Below are positions 10,871 through 23,428 of a stretch of 64,000 bases of DNA, piece after piece. A model generated the notes under the pieces. It searched no databases, was not told the DNA's origin, and saw nothing but the letters and a program-made list of their open reading frames with translations. This DNA is from Vanilla planifolia (lineage: Eukaryota; Streptophyta; Magnoliopsida; Asparagales; Orchidaceae), in assembly GCA_023846275.1 (NCBI GenBank), contig JAIUJO010000092.1:155001-219000 (forward strand), read 5' to 3'. Made by a program: the position numbers and the translations under genes. Position 1 is the stretch's first letter. Each line of letters starts with the position of its first letter.

Positions 10871-11735
10871 TCTTTGTTGTGAAACAGAAGGTAAAAGTTG
10901 AGAACAAATCTTACCATGCACTATCATTGATTAATTTGATCACATCATCTTTAGCATTTCTTAACCATACTTTTTATAGAATTAAAAAATATTATCTAAT
11001 TTATCTAGATTTTAATTCTATGTATGAGGAAATTTTTGAAAAGTCTTCTAGAGAAGATGATTTTATATAATGCATGTGTATTTACTTAGAAAAATGAATT
11101 AATGTTATTATAGAAGCACCTTGGAGAGAATTTATTATTTCTAAAATGCATTTGAATGTAGAAGTAAAAAATTTGAAAAAAATAAAAAAGTATTTCATCA
11201 TTTTAATTAAGATATTATTTGTTATCCTCAGAAAGAGTTGTTTGAAGTTTAATTTTCTATTGTCGTTGAAGGACAACTAAGACTTCTAAGCAAATATTAT
11301 GTCCTTACTTGTTACAACTTTGAATATATTTAATTATGAATTTTATTTTATGATTGAACTTTTTCCTAGATTCCATGACAATATTTTTGTAAAGTTATAG
11401 TTTTTCTAAAATAACACATTTGAAAAAATTATTTTTATGAAATTAGTTCAATTATAAGTACTACCTAATGTTATCATGTGGAATAAAGATGTATTCATTT
11501 CATGCTTTTAGAAAAATTTATTGAAATTACTAGGCTTAAAGTTAAGTTTTCATCATCTCTTCAATAGAAAAGATGAGGGAAAATTAATGCAATAACAAGG
11601 AACTTAAGAGATTTTCTTTAGGTATTAGTTGGAAAAAGTATTGAAAAATAAAATTTACATTTACCAAGAGCAAATTTTATTTACAATAAAACAATGTCCA
11701 AGAATAAAAGACAATACCATTTTAAATTACTTATT
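10846..11735 (+). pseudogene. Ty3/gypsy integrase remnant
   Basis: The open frame 10846-11070 carries the RNase H-integrase linker: FFVVKQKVKVENKSYHALS (cf. F-x-V-x-H-x-x-G-x-x-N-x-V-A-D-A-L-S), then YLDFNSMYEEIFEKS and DDFI. Past its stop, short pieces of the zinc-binding N-terminal region follow, including LGENLLFLKC. The catalytic core is seen at 11461-11560 as LPNVIMWNKDVFISCF, stop, KNLLKLLGLKLSF (cf. L-P-x-x-I-x-S-D-R-D-x-x-F...L-G-x-x-L-x-F), with one aspartate retained. NFIYNKTMSKNKRQYHFKLL at about 11670-11725 matches the A-E-F-A-Y-N...P-F-x-x-x-Y segment. Stops and frameshifts throughout. Confidence 0.78.
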
Positions 11736-12729
11736 ACGTTAAAACTAATTGGCTGATCGATTTAATTGAGTTATGTTATTTTACAAATTTTGCAACTAGG
11801 ACGGAAATATTCTCCTAGTTGAAGGCTACTTGGATGTCAACAATACTAAATGGAGTTTTTCCAAGTAGTTCTCAAGTAAGGAATTGTAGAACAAGAATTA
11901 GTAGATGATTGACAAGACCAACCTTTTTATCCAAATATGTAGATTAAGGTGAATGATGATTCAAATTGTTACAGTGCACAAACACAATGCAAAGGCTAGT
12001 CTAGGTATTATAGCTTACACTAAAGGTGCTGCCTAATGTAATAAAAGTGTTAGCATGCAAACTATAAAATATATAATTGCATTTATTTATTTAATTTTTT
12101 CCTACGATTTTGAGTTAGATAATTTCTCATAAAAAATCTATAAATTTTGAGATTACAAATAACCATTATAGAGAAAATCAAGAGCCACTATGAGGTGAGA
12201 AGGTGCGTAAAGGATCTAAAAATATGAAGATGTGGGACGTATGCAATTTCTTCTTCAAGAATGATATGGCACTAAATGTAATGCCTAAATCCCTAATGAG
12301 CTAGATGTAGTAGATAATGTAATTGGTGGCCAAATCACATTTGTTCATCTTATTTTTGAAAATTATTATCTATTACTCGATTTTTAGAGGCAAATTTACA
12401 TGCAAATCAGCCAAAAAAATTCCCAAATAGTTGCAATGGTGATACTCATGACTATAATAAACGTCTTAATTTTTGTCAAAATAAAAGGATTTGTTCTACT
12501 CGATAAATAGTTTGTGGTAGTCAACTAATTCTAGGTGATTCCTTACACTCTCTACATTAATACTCATATGCAACATAAACAATGCAGGTCTTCTTAGCTG
12601 CTTGTGTAAATATTTTATCAAGTAATGTATTATGAAAAAAATGGTGCAAGATAATGTACATAAATCATTACAAATTACATCAAGTTCTATGGACACAATG
12701 TGCATGACATAAAAACATAGATATTGACA
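11736..12729. other. DNA between gypsy integrase and repeat array 1
   Basis: The 3' end and 3' LTR of the gypsy element would be expected here, but I found no convincing TG...CA ends or polypurine tract. Scattered short minus-strand open frames (e.g. 12496-12705) show no recognisable domain. Confidence 0.4.
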
Positions 12730-15700
12730 TAGTGTACCTGGAAATCAGTTGTAATATATGTTATATGCACATTTCAAAGCAACATAGTCTTACCAAATCA
12801 AAGCGATGTATAGGTCACATAAGATGAGACTTATATTTGCATAGTGAAATAACAGAACAAAAGCAAAAATGTTAAAAAAATATGATAACTTTTGTGGGCA
12901 TGTTGCAATTCAAGATATACAAAAGATTGAGTGTAACATTCTCAATTACCAATTAAGATAAGAATTGAAGTAACATATAAAGTGTACCAAAATGATTGAA
13001 AATGAAATATTTAAAAAATATTAAAAGCATAGATAATTCGATAAAGGTCATTATATTGAGTTCAACAATATTTGTTTTAGCACAATCAACCTATGTTTAG
13101 CGCTGCAACAAATTACAAAAGTAAAAGAAAAATAATAATTAATCATTATTCTAATATTAAGTAAAGATTTATTAAAGTAGAAATTAAATAAATTGAAGCT
13201 ATATAATATAACAAATTTGAAGTACTACAAAAGACACACATGTGGAGATTTTGAGTTACATTGCAATATAACCAAATCAAAGTAAAAAATTTAAAAGAAT
13301 GAGATACATTATACGAGAAAGCTGCATTCCAAGATACTAAGGAGACAGAGTGTAAAATCCTCAATAATAAAATCAAGTATGACTCAAAATAAAGTATAAT
13401 TCTTGGAAAATTGTAAGAAAATAAAATATTCTAAAATATTAAATTCAGTATATAATTTTATAAAGCTTAGTAAGATTAGCCCAATAGTGTTTGGCTCACC
13501 TTAATTTTACCACATTTCAAATTACAAGGAATGACAAACTTATCTAAGTATAAATAATAATAAGTTAAAACTTTAATATAAAAATAACATATATTAAAGT
13601 TGAAAAGACATAAATTATGATAATATAATATATCCAAACAAAAAATATGCAAAGTTCACACATGTGTAGATTTAGAGTTGTAAAGTAGCATAACACAATC
13701 AAAGAGAAACAATTGAAGAACTAAGATAAATTGAATAAAAGTATTTCTTCCCAAAATAGAAAAAGTGATTTTGTGTAACATCCAAGATTATCAAAGCAGG
13801 CATGAATTAAAATGTCTCATAGAATAGGAAAAATATAAGGAAATGAATTATTTAAAAATAAAAAGAATAATTATTAATTATATTGATCTCGTGGATACAA
13901 ATCCAATGACCTTGGCTTTGTATGTATTGGAACTAGTTTGGAATTACTACTAATTTCCATAGCAAATAAAGACGATAATAAATTATAATTTTATGACATA
14001 TAGATATTTATTGAAGCTGAAATAAGACAAATTAAAGTATTTTAGCACAACAAAATGAAGGACATGTAAATCCAACTAAAGGAGGATTAGAATAACATAA
14101 CAATATAACAAAACCAAAGCAAAACTTTTGAAGTAATGAAACAAATGATATAGAAAGTTACACTCCAAGACACTATGGAGATCAACCATTATATTTTTTA
14201 TCATCAAATCAGATATGAATCAATATTTGTATTAAAGTGTGCTAAAACTTGAGAAAATGAAATATTTTAAAACAATATGTAAAAAATGGAATTGTTTTCA
14301 CATATAAGAGATAGAGTGGAATGATGTTTATTTCATCTTGTCTGAAACTCATTTGAAATTATGAGGAATTAAAAAAATTAAATTATCATAAAAAATAACA
14401 AATAATTGTTTTAATATTAAGTAAATATCAATTAAAAGATAAATAAAATAAATTTATGCAATATAATATTACAAAATAAATGACATATAAGGATCTTTTG
14501 AGAGATCAATTATATTTGCATAATAATATCACCAATAGAACCACAAAAAGAAATAGAGAGATGAACCAATTTGTTAAAAAAGGTGTAATTCCAAGATACT
14601 AAAGGGATCATGTGTAATTTTCTCAATTGTTAAATTAGGTATGAATAGAGATATGTCAAAGAAATGCAAAGTACTAGAAAATAAAATATTTAAAAATAAA
14701 AAAAGACTATTAAATAAAGCTCATTTAGGTAAGTTCAATTGTATTGATTTCATCTTCATCACACAACATTTGGAAATTTTATGAATTACCAAATTATATA
14801 TGATTAAATAATCATAAAGTATTACTTTCACATTATGTAAATATATATTAAACTTAAAATGAGATGAATTGAAATAAAAATTAAGGTGATATAAAGGTTG
14901 TAATTGAAGATAATTAAAGTTACATAGTAATATAAACAAATAAAAAAATTAAATAAATATGATAAATTGAATGAGAAATTTACACTCTAATATACTAAGG
15001 CATTCAATTGCAATAGGAAAGTTTTTTTAATAAGATGTTAAATAGATCAAGTGTAACATTCTTGATCATAAAATAAGGTGTAAATTGAACTTGTGAAAAC
15101 CCCTAAACAATTATAAAATAAAGTAGTTATACATATAAAAAAATATTTAGTTAGATAGAGCTTCTTAGGATGAGATTAGCTATATATTCTTCATCACCAT
15201 CATACCTCATTTGATATTACTATGAATTGTAGAAATAACAAACAAAAAATAATAGTGCATTATTATTTTATTATTATTTTTGTGCATATTTGTGCTTAAA
15301 TGAGATAATTCAAACAAATGTATTATAACAAAATTAAAATGATGTAAATGTCACACAAGTTGAGTGTTATAGTTTCGCTGTAATATAAACAAATCATAGT
15401 AAAAAAATATAAATAAATAGGATAAACTGATATAACCATATCAATATGATGTAAAGATCATCTCACATGTGATTTTGAGTTACAAACAAAATATAACCAA
15501 AGTGAAGCAAAATATTTGAGAAAATGAGATAAATTATACAAGAATATTCTACTCCAAGATATTCAGGAAATCAAGTGTAATATCTTCGATGTTAAAATTA
15601 AGTGTGACTTGAAATACTTGAAATAATATGTAAAAACACCAGAACAAGATATTAAAAAATATAAAAAATATAATATTTAATTTGAAAGGCTTAGTTAGGA

Positions 15701-16448
15701 TGAGTCTAAGGATATATGCTTCATCTTAATCAAACCTCATTTTGAATTACTGAGAATTACAAAACCAAAAATATATAAAACTTATAACAAGTTATAATAA
15801 ATAATTATTCTAATATTAATTAGATATATATTAAAGGTAAACTAAGATAACTTCTAGTAATTTAATTTAACTAAAAAAAAGAAATGTAAAGGTAACAAGA
15901 GTCGAGAATTATAGTTTTGTTCTAATAAAATGAAATCAAACAAATAGTTTTGATAAATTGTGTGGGAAAGCTGCATTACAAGATATTAGAGAGATTGAGT
16001 GTGATGTCCTCTATTATCTAATAAGTCAAGAATTGAAATATCATGTAAAGCATGTCAAAAATAAAGAAAATATATTATTAAAAAATAATAAAAATGACAT
16101 TTATTTTGCTAGATTTCATTATGAGTTATTGAATGATATTTGTTTCTTCTCAATTGAACCTTGTTTGCATTTACTACAAAGTTCTGGATTAATTAAGCAT
16201 AAATATCAAAAAAATATCATTTTAGCTTATATAAAAATTTATTAAAGCTCAAATTAGATAAAGTTTAGAGATGTAAGATGACAAAATTGATGTGAAGTAA
16301 AGTTGAGATAAGAGAAGATTTAGAGTTACATAGTAATATAACAAAATTAAAGTAAAAAAATTTAAAAATAAAATAAATTGTATAAGGAAAAAAGCACTCC
16401 AATATACTATGAACATCAAGTGTAATATCCTAAATTAAAACAAGAATG

Positions 16449-16860
16449 TGTTATCCTCACAAGAGGGAGTGAAATGCGTGTTTTAAAATATTTTTTGTTA
16501 TTTTTGGAATGTATTTATTGTCTAAATGTTTTTTATAGGAAAACTTATCTTTGTAGAAACCCCTGATTAATTTTTATTTTCAATGATTAAGAAAAATAAT
16601 TTTAAATAGTAAATCGCATTTTTTTATAATTCAATTCAAATTACAACTTACATCCACCATAACTAAGGTTAGAAAAAACCCTATTATTTCAAAAACTACT
16701 AAAAACAACTCAAAAAGCTCATTTAAATATGTCAAAATGTTTCTCTGAAAAATTCTACACAATAGCCCAAATGATGGCAAGGATATTAGTCATCATGTTG
16801 GATCGACCAAAGTCATTGGATCCAACAAAAAAAACTTCTTGTGTGCCAAATAATAGGCTA
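16449..16860 (-). mobile_element. LTR-like insertion in a repeat unit
   Basis: A block of about 410 bp that does not match the repeat unit interrupts it: the unit text breaks off after AAAACAAGAATG and resumes near GAGGTGTCTTAAAG. The block begins TGTTATCCTCACAAGAGGGA and contains GGATCCAACA ending at 16827, so TG...CA ends are present over 16449-16827. Read on the minus strand it starts TGTTGGATCC and ends CTCTTGTGAGGATAACA, resembling a copia-type solo LTR. A 9-bp inverted repeat (TGTTGGATC at 16796, GATCCAACA at 16819) sits at that LTR start. No target duplication is visible, and about 33 bp beyond 16827 remain unexplained. Confidence 0.5.
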
Positions 16861-19013
16861 TAGAGGTGTCTTAAAGAAATGCAAAATACAATAAAATAGA
16901 ATATTTAAAAAATCAAAAAAGAGTTTTGGATAAAGCTCGTTGACGTGTTTCATCTCGATTAGATATACTTTGGAATTATTATGGATTACCAAATTAACTA
17001 ATACTAAATAACTTTATAAATTATTGCTTTCATATAAAATAAATATATACGGCACTTAAAATTAAATAACCCAAAGTAGTGTAAGACAACCAAATAAAAG
17101 TGATGTAGTGGTCATAAGAGAAGAAAATTAAGGTTAAATAGTAATATAAAAATAAAAGAAAAGTAATTTGAAAAATAAGACAAATTATATGTGATAGTTG
17201 CACTATAGCATAATAAGGTGTTCAATTGCAATATGAAATTTCTTTAGCAAGAGATTACATAGATAAAGTGTAATGTCCTTGATCATCAAATTTGGTGCAA
17301 ATATAAATAACTTGTAAAAATCTCTAAAACTTTACAAAACAAAGTAGTCATAAATAAAGAAATGAATATTTAACTACATACAACTAGTCTAGACAAGAAT
17401 AACTACATTTTCTTCATTGCCATAATACCTTATTATAATCACTATGAATTACTAATGTAGGTAATCTTAAATTATAATACCTTATTTTTTATTATTATTT
17501 AAATTCATATTTATGTTTATATGAGATAATTTAAAAATTTTATTATAACCAAACAAAAATAATATAAAGAACACAAAAGAGTACTATTAAAGTTTCATAA
17601 TAATATAAACAAATCAAAACAAAAAAGGAAACAAAAGAGATAAACTATGTAGAAAAATTACATTCCAAGGCACTGACAACATCAAGTAAAACATCCACAA
17701 GAAAAAAGTTTGAATAAAAAACCTTATGAAGCTTATTTCAAGTTATTGTGAATGTTAAAATAACATAAAAATATGATGAATCCAACAATGTGTTTTTCTT
17801 CTAGATCAGCCTTTCTTTGTGATATTATGAATTATAAAAATAATTAAGAAAAAATAATAATGACCTCTTATGTGCACAAACACTTTAGGAAGTAATATTC
17901 TTTAAGATATAAAAATGAATATTTTTTTTTGATAGGGCTCATATGAATAACTTTAATGACATTTGCTTCTTTTTGATCAGACCACATTGTCAATTATTAT
18001 GAATCAATAAAGTAGATAATTATAAGTAATACCAAAAAATAATCAGACGTAAAAGTCACATTAGAGGAGAATTTGTGCTATTAAAAATACAACCAAATCA
18101 AAATAATATTTTAAAAAATAAGAAAAATTATATTAAAAAGTTGTATTCCAAAATCTAAAAAAATCATGCATAATATCCATACTTACTAAATCAAGTAAAA
18201 AAAACTAAATAATTAAATTTCTCAAAATTTTAACAAAAGTTCAAAAAATAACAAAATAAATATTTAATTAGATAGAGCTAATTTATGAGAATTTAATAAC
18301 GTTTCATTCATCTTAATCGAACCTCATTTTGAATTACATTAAATTATCAAAGAAAATAAAATGTAAATTAGCAAAATATCTTTTTAATATTAACTAAATA
18401 TATATTATAGTTGAAATGATATAAATTGAAGTAATATAACATAACCAAATCAAAGATCTAAAATATTCAAAAGAGAGGAGAATTAGAGTTATATAGTAAT
18501 ATAACTAAATTATAATAAAAAATTAGAAGAAATTGGATAAATTACATAAGAAAGTTGAATTCCAAGATAATAAGGAGAGCACATATAGCATCCTTGATCA
18601 TGAAATTAGTGTGTGTCCAAATGCTAGTAAAAGCTACCAAAACTTTAGAAATTTTATGAATTAACAAATAAAAATAAACATAAATAATAATAAATTACCA
18701 TTTTATTATTTAGTAAATATGCATTAAAGTTAAAATAAGATATATTTAAGAATAAAAATATAAGCAAATAAAATTACTATAAATATCATACGTGAGGAGA
18801 TTTAAAGTTATATAGTAATATAAACAAATCAAAATAAAAACTTTGAAAAAATAAAATAAATTATATGAGATAGTTACATTACAAGATACTAATGAGGTCA
18901 AGCATAACATCATCGATCTTCAAATCATGTAAGAATAAACATTTCTCACAAGATATACAAAAATATTATAAAATAAAATATTGAATATTTATTAGGATAA
19001 CAGTCATAGAGTT

Positions 19014-19162
19014 GAGTCAAATAGAGTTGAGTTGAATCTTTACTTACTCCGACCGTCGAGTCAGCTACTCAGTTCAGAAATTCTCTCCCTTGCTAAACTT
19101 GGACTCATGTAGTTCCTAGCTTCTCGTAGCTTGGAAAACTCTTGTACCTTTTAGCTTTATCA

Positions 19163-19206
<44 letters not shown>

Positions 19207-19213
19207 TCAAATA
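19014..19213 (+). mobile_element. Poly(A)-tailed retroposon with 10-bp target duplication
   Basis: A 180-bp insert (19024-19203) lies between perfect direct repeats GAGTCAAATA at 19014-19023 and 19204-19213. It ends in an uninterrupted run of 39 A (19165-19203), preceded by CTTTTAGCTTTATCAATAAA, which includes a polyadenylation-type AATAAA. Target duplication plus poly(A) tail is the signature of LINE-mediated reverse transcription. The body has more G+C and CpG (e.g. CCGACCGTCGAG) than the host repeat, fitting a younger insertion. It could be a 5'-truncated L1-type LINE or a SINE; no tRNA-like A/B boxes were recognised, so I favour a truncated LINE end. Confidence 0.8.
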
Positions 19214-19303
19214 ATGTTTGTCTCATCTTGATCAAACTTAGTTTGCTGTTAATTACATAATTAAATAATCATAAAAGTAATAAATTATAATATTAATTTT
19301 AAG

Positions 19304-19411
<108 letters not shown>

Positions 19412-19600
19412 ACAAATAAAATAAACTAATAAAACATAATGTTATAAATCAAGGTGATGTAAAAGAATAATAGAGCTTTAGGTTTAAACAATAATATAAC
19501 TAAAAAAATCAAAAGTTTGAAAAAACATTAGATAAATTATACTAAAACATTGTGCACCAAGATGCTAAGTAGATTGGGTGTAAGATCCATAATCATTAAA

Positions 19601-22600
19601 TCTCATTTTTGCTCTTTTCATTTTCTTGCCTCTTTCTGTTCCTTCTTCGTCTTTCTCTTCTTTACAATGTCTTCTTTTTGTTTTTGCATGTTTATCATTT
19701 AACTCTCACTTTGTCTCTTTCACTCTCCCTTACTCTTTGTCTCATTATTTTTCTCCTTTTTCGTTAATTTCTTACTCTCTTTGTCACTTTTTGCATCTAT
19801 GTTATCTTTCAGTCATATTTTCTCATTTTGTCACTCCTTTCCTTCCATCTCCCACTCTCCTTTTCTCTTTTGTCTCTTCTATTCTCCACCTAAGTTCCAT
19901 GCATCTCTCATCTTCTACGCTCCTCCTATTTTCTATGTCTTCTCATTGTATCTCTTAAACATCCTCTTTGGAATACATCTTTTATTCTCTTGTTGCTTTG
20001 CTCCTGATCCCCATTTCATTTTTAAAATCCCACTTTCTTCTTACTCTTGTGTATCTCTTGCCATAATCCCTTCTTTTACAATATATGTTCATCTCTTTCA
20101 TCATTTTCTTTCTCGTAATTCCCCTTTTCCCTATCGTTTCCCTTTACCCTCTTTAAAGGCTCTCTTTTTCTCTCCAGCTTCCTTAACTTTGGTGCTCTCT
20201 TTCTTCATCTTTAATCACTTCTACAAATGTCATGCTTTCTTTATTATCTCTCTTTATCACTCTCTTCTTAATATTATTCCTATTATAACAATCCTAATTA
20301 TACTTATAGCTCCCTCTTCTCTCTCAACATCTATCTTTCCAAATGTTTGTAATTTCTTACTCTCTGTCTTAACATTTTTTATTTTCTCTTTCTCTTACTC
20401 CTACATTTTGGTATAATGTCTCTCATATTTTTTTATCTATTAATAACACTTTACAAGAGGAGAAAGAGGTAAAAGGAAGAAGAATATTATAGTATTATAT
20501 TATTTATTTTATTTTGTTAATTTTTGTTCAAATTTATTTTTATTTATTTTATCAATATTTCATTTCAATTTTTAATATATTTGTTTTTACATAATTCCAT
20601 ACTCTTTACTTGTCTTTGTCTATTTTTTCAAACACTAAATTCATTTTTAACACATCTTCCCCTTTTTCACCAAATGCTTTTGCTCTCCTTTGCTTAAATG
20701 TATCGAAACCTAATTGCTATTTGTTCTCTCCTTCTCATTTTATGTGTAGATTAAGAAAGATCTACATTTAATTAATTTCTTTGACCCCAAAAATACTCAT
20801 TTACAAAACCTATTCTTTGACAATTTGGCTTAGTTTTGCCAATGCTGGACTAATGAAACTCGACTAATTAGTTTTCTCCCTTTCCACTCTTATTGCTCTA
20901 GAACCCTATCAGCTTTCTCTTATCCAAAGACGATCTTAAGCCTAGAAGCACTACTCATCAGCTGAATTATGATATTTTCACATACTCATCCTCCTTCGCT
21001 ACATCATTAGATGACAACAATTACGAGAACCCAAACAACAACAAAGAAGAAAAACAAAATGATGACAATCTTTGCTCACTATTAGCATTAGAACTTCTAA
21101 CAACAGTGCTTTATCTACTATACCCTTTACAAAATGACAATGCAAAGCTCCTAATCTCCTAGTTCTCTTTTTTTATAATTCATTGTTGCTTGATCAACTT
21201 TCGTTTGATGATTTCTCTAAACTTATTGCACCAAAATGCAATTAGCTCACCACATAGGTATAAGGTTAGAGAAATGTGAGCTTAAGGTCGAGTTGGACAT
21301 TATGATTGAATTCTCTTGCATGAGACTGGATTAGTGCATGTAATCACTATGAAATTTTAATGCAATAACTATATTTTTTAGATTCTTTATATATGTCCCA
21401 CTTTAGATAACACTTTTTATCTCTTTTACTCTGCTTTTTTTCTTCCTCTCAAACTATATAAATCTCTCTATAACATTCTCTATCATCTTGATCTAACATT
21501 CTCACACTACATTGTTGTTCTTCTCCAGTTTAACTTGTTCATCACTCCTTAAAACTCTTCTAACTCTCTCTTCTTTACCTCTCACTTACTATGTGTGCTC
21601 CTTATCACATTCTATATCTCCCTTTCTCCCTTAATTCTTCATCTTTCATATCTCTCACTTTATCTAATTCTTTTTATCTATCATATTCTCATAATCTACT
21701 TCTCGTTGTAAAACTATTTTCTCTCTCAGTCTTTCTTGTCACTTGTAAAAATTTTGTTACTTATTTATATTTTTGTTCTCTTTTCTTAACATCTTTCATT
21801 TGTTAATTATTATCTCTTTCTTCTCTCACTAGTTTTTTCTACCCTCTTTTGTCTTACCTCTCCTAAGAGCTCCTTTCACTTCCTTTTTCTTTATCAGTCT
21901 CTCTTTCTTTCCTACTCTTTATCTCTCTTCGTCTCACTTTATTTATCTCTTTCTCATTTTCTCTCCATCCCTCTCTCCTCTGTCACACTCTCTTTCCTTT
22001 ATATGTCATTTTTATTACTCTCTCTTATCTATTTCAATTTTTTTCTCATACCCTTATCCAACTATCATCTCTTTCATAGTATCATCTCTCTACTTTCCAT
22101 TTTTATATCACTTTCTTCCCTTCCTATTTCTTTCCTTTTCTTTCCTTGTTTGTCTTCCCCTTCTTCTCTTTTTCTCTACTCCCAATGCATCTTTACATGG
22201 ATTGCTCTCGAAACTCTCACCATCTCCCTCTACTCACTCCAAACCCCTCTTACTCTTTCCATCTCTTAATATTATTTCTCTTATTTTATGCCTATCTTTA
22301 TCTTCCTTCAAATTTTAACTTCACTCTTTCATGTTTTACTCTCTTTATTTCTTCACTTTTCCACTTTGATCTCGATATCAATTTAAACTTTTTCACTTCT
22401 CTCCTAAGCTTTCCCTTCTATCCATTTTATCTATTTTTTTATCTCTATCTATCTAATATATATCTCTCTACCACTTCTTGTATTTCCACATCCCAATTTC
22501 TCTCTTTGTTTCCTAATCATTTGCTGCATTTATCTTTATCAGACTTTATATTTTTTTTCTCTCTTTTATTAATTTTACTATATAAATGTCATCCATTATG

Positions 22601-23428
22601 AATGTCTATCATTTTTTTTATGAATCTCAAATCTCTTCAACTCTTCCCTTAGGCGTCCTCTAATTCACTAAGTCACTTTCTTCTTCATCCCCATTTCTTT
22701 TTTTATCTCTTTCTTCTTTTGTTTTTTCATATCCCTTTGTAGATTTATCTCTTTCTAACAAACTTTGTATTCATCTCTACCTATGTCTTTGTTCAATAAC
22801 TTTCTTCTATGTCTCCTATTATTTATCTCATTCTTTATGATATCCTTCTCTCCTCCAAAAATCTTTTATCTCAAACTCTTTTTATCTTATTATTTTCTCA
22901 GGCATTCCTCCTCATATCCCTCTTCTATCATACACATTACATTTATATCACTTGGATATTTATTTTTTAGTCTATCCCTTTTAATTCCCTCTCTACCTCA
23001 ATCTATCCTTTCGTCTCTCCTTTTTTCTCTTTGTATTCTCCCTCAATCCTCTAACATCTCTCTGTATTTTCTCATTTTGACCTTTCTCTTCCATTTCATG
23101 TATTGCTGCCATTCTACTTCTTCTTTCATTATAATGACCCTCTCCCTATCATTTAATCTCTATCTCTTTTCCTCTTTATCTCTCCATTTCTTGTATTATA
23201 ATCTTTTGCACTCTTAGCCTCTCTCTGTAACTTTAAATTTTTTGTTTGTGATATTTTCATTTATTTTACTTTATTCTGTTATCCATTTTTCTCTCACACT
23301 CTCTATTACTTCTCTCTTTAGCTCTCACATGACCTACTATATTTACACTCCCTCCTTCCCAACTCTATTATATATCAACATCCCTTCCTTTTTCTTTTAT
23401 TTTTATAACATATATATTATATTATTAA
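19601..23428. repeat. Pyrimidine-rich low-complexity block
   Basis: The plus strand is dominated by C and T (TCTCTCTTT, CTTTCTC, TTCTCTC words) but is not a simple dinucleotide repeat. A less biased interior at about 20720-21420 has normal purine content. The block begins inside a 400-bp repeat unit, immediately after AATCATTAAATC. Overlapping plus-strand open frames of 70-211 codons (19626-19958, 19781-20416, 22003-22269, 22146-22601, 22765-23217 and others) are almost entirely Ser, Leu, Phe, Ile, Tyr and Pro. That is what T/C-rich DNA gives in any frame, because stop codons need purines. I therefore do not call them genes. Confidence 0.8.

Larger units (their letters stand above)
8399..11735 (+). 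mobile_element. Decayed Ty3/gypsy LTR retrotransposon, internal region
   Basis: Domains occur in the order gag, zinc knuckle, protease, reverse transcriptase, RNase H, integrase. RT before integrase is the diagnostic order of Ty3/gypsy; copia has integrase first. Each domain is readable in short in-frame stretches broken by stops and frameshifts, so the copy is long dead and heavily AT-shifted. Its internal length of about 3.3 kb from gag core to integrase core fits a plant gypsy element with little length loss. Neither LTR was identified. The 3' side runs into undefined DNA (11736-12729) and then repeat array 1. Confidence 0.85.
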
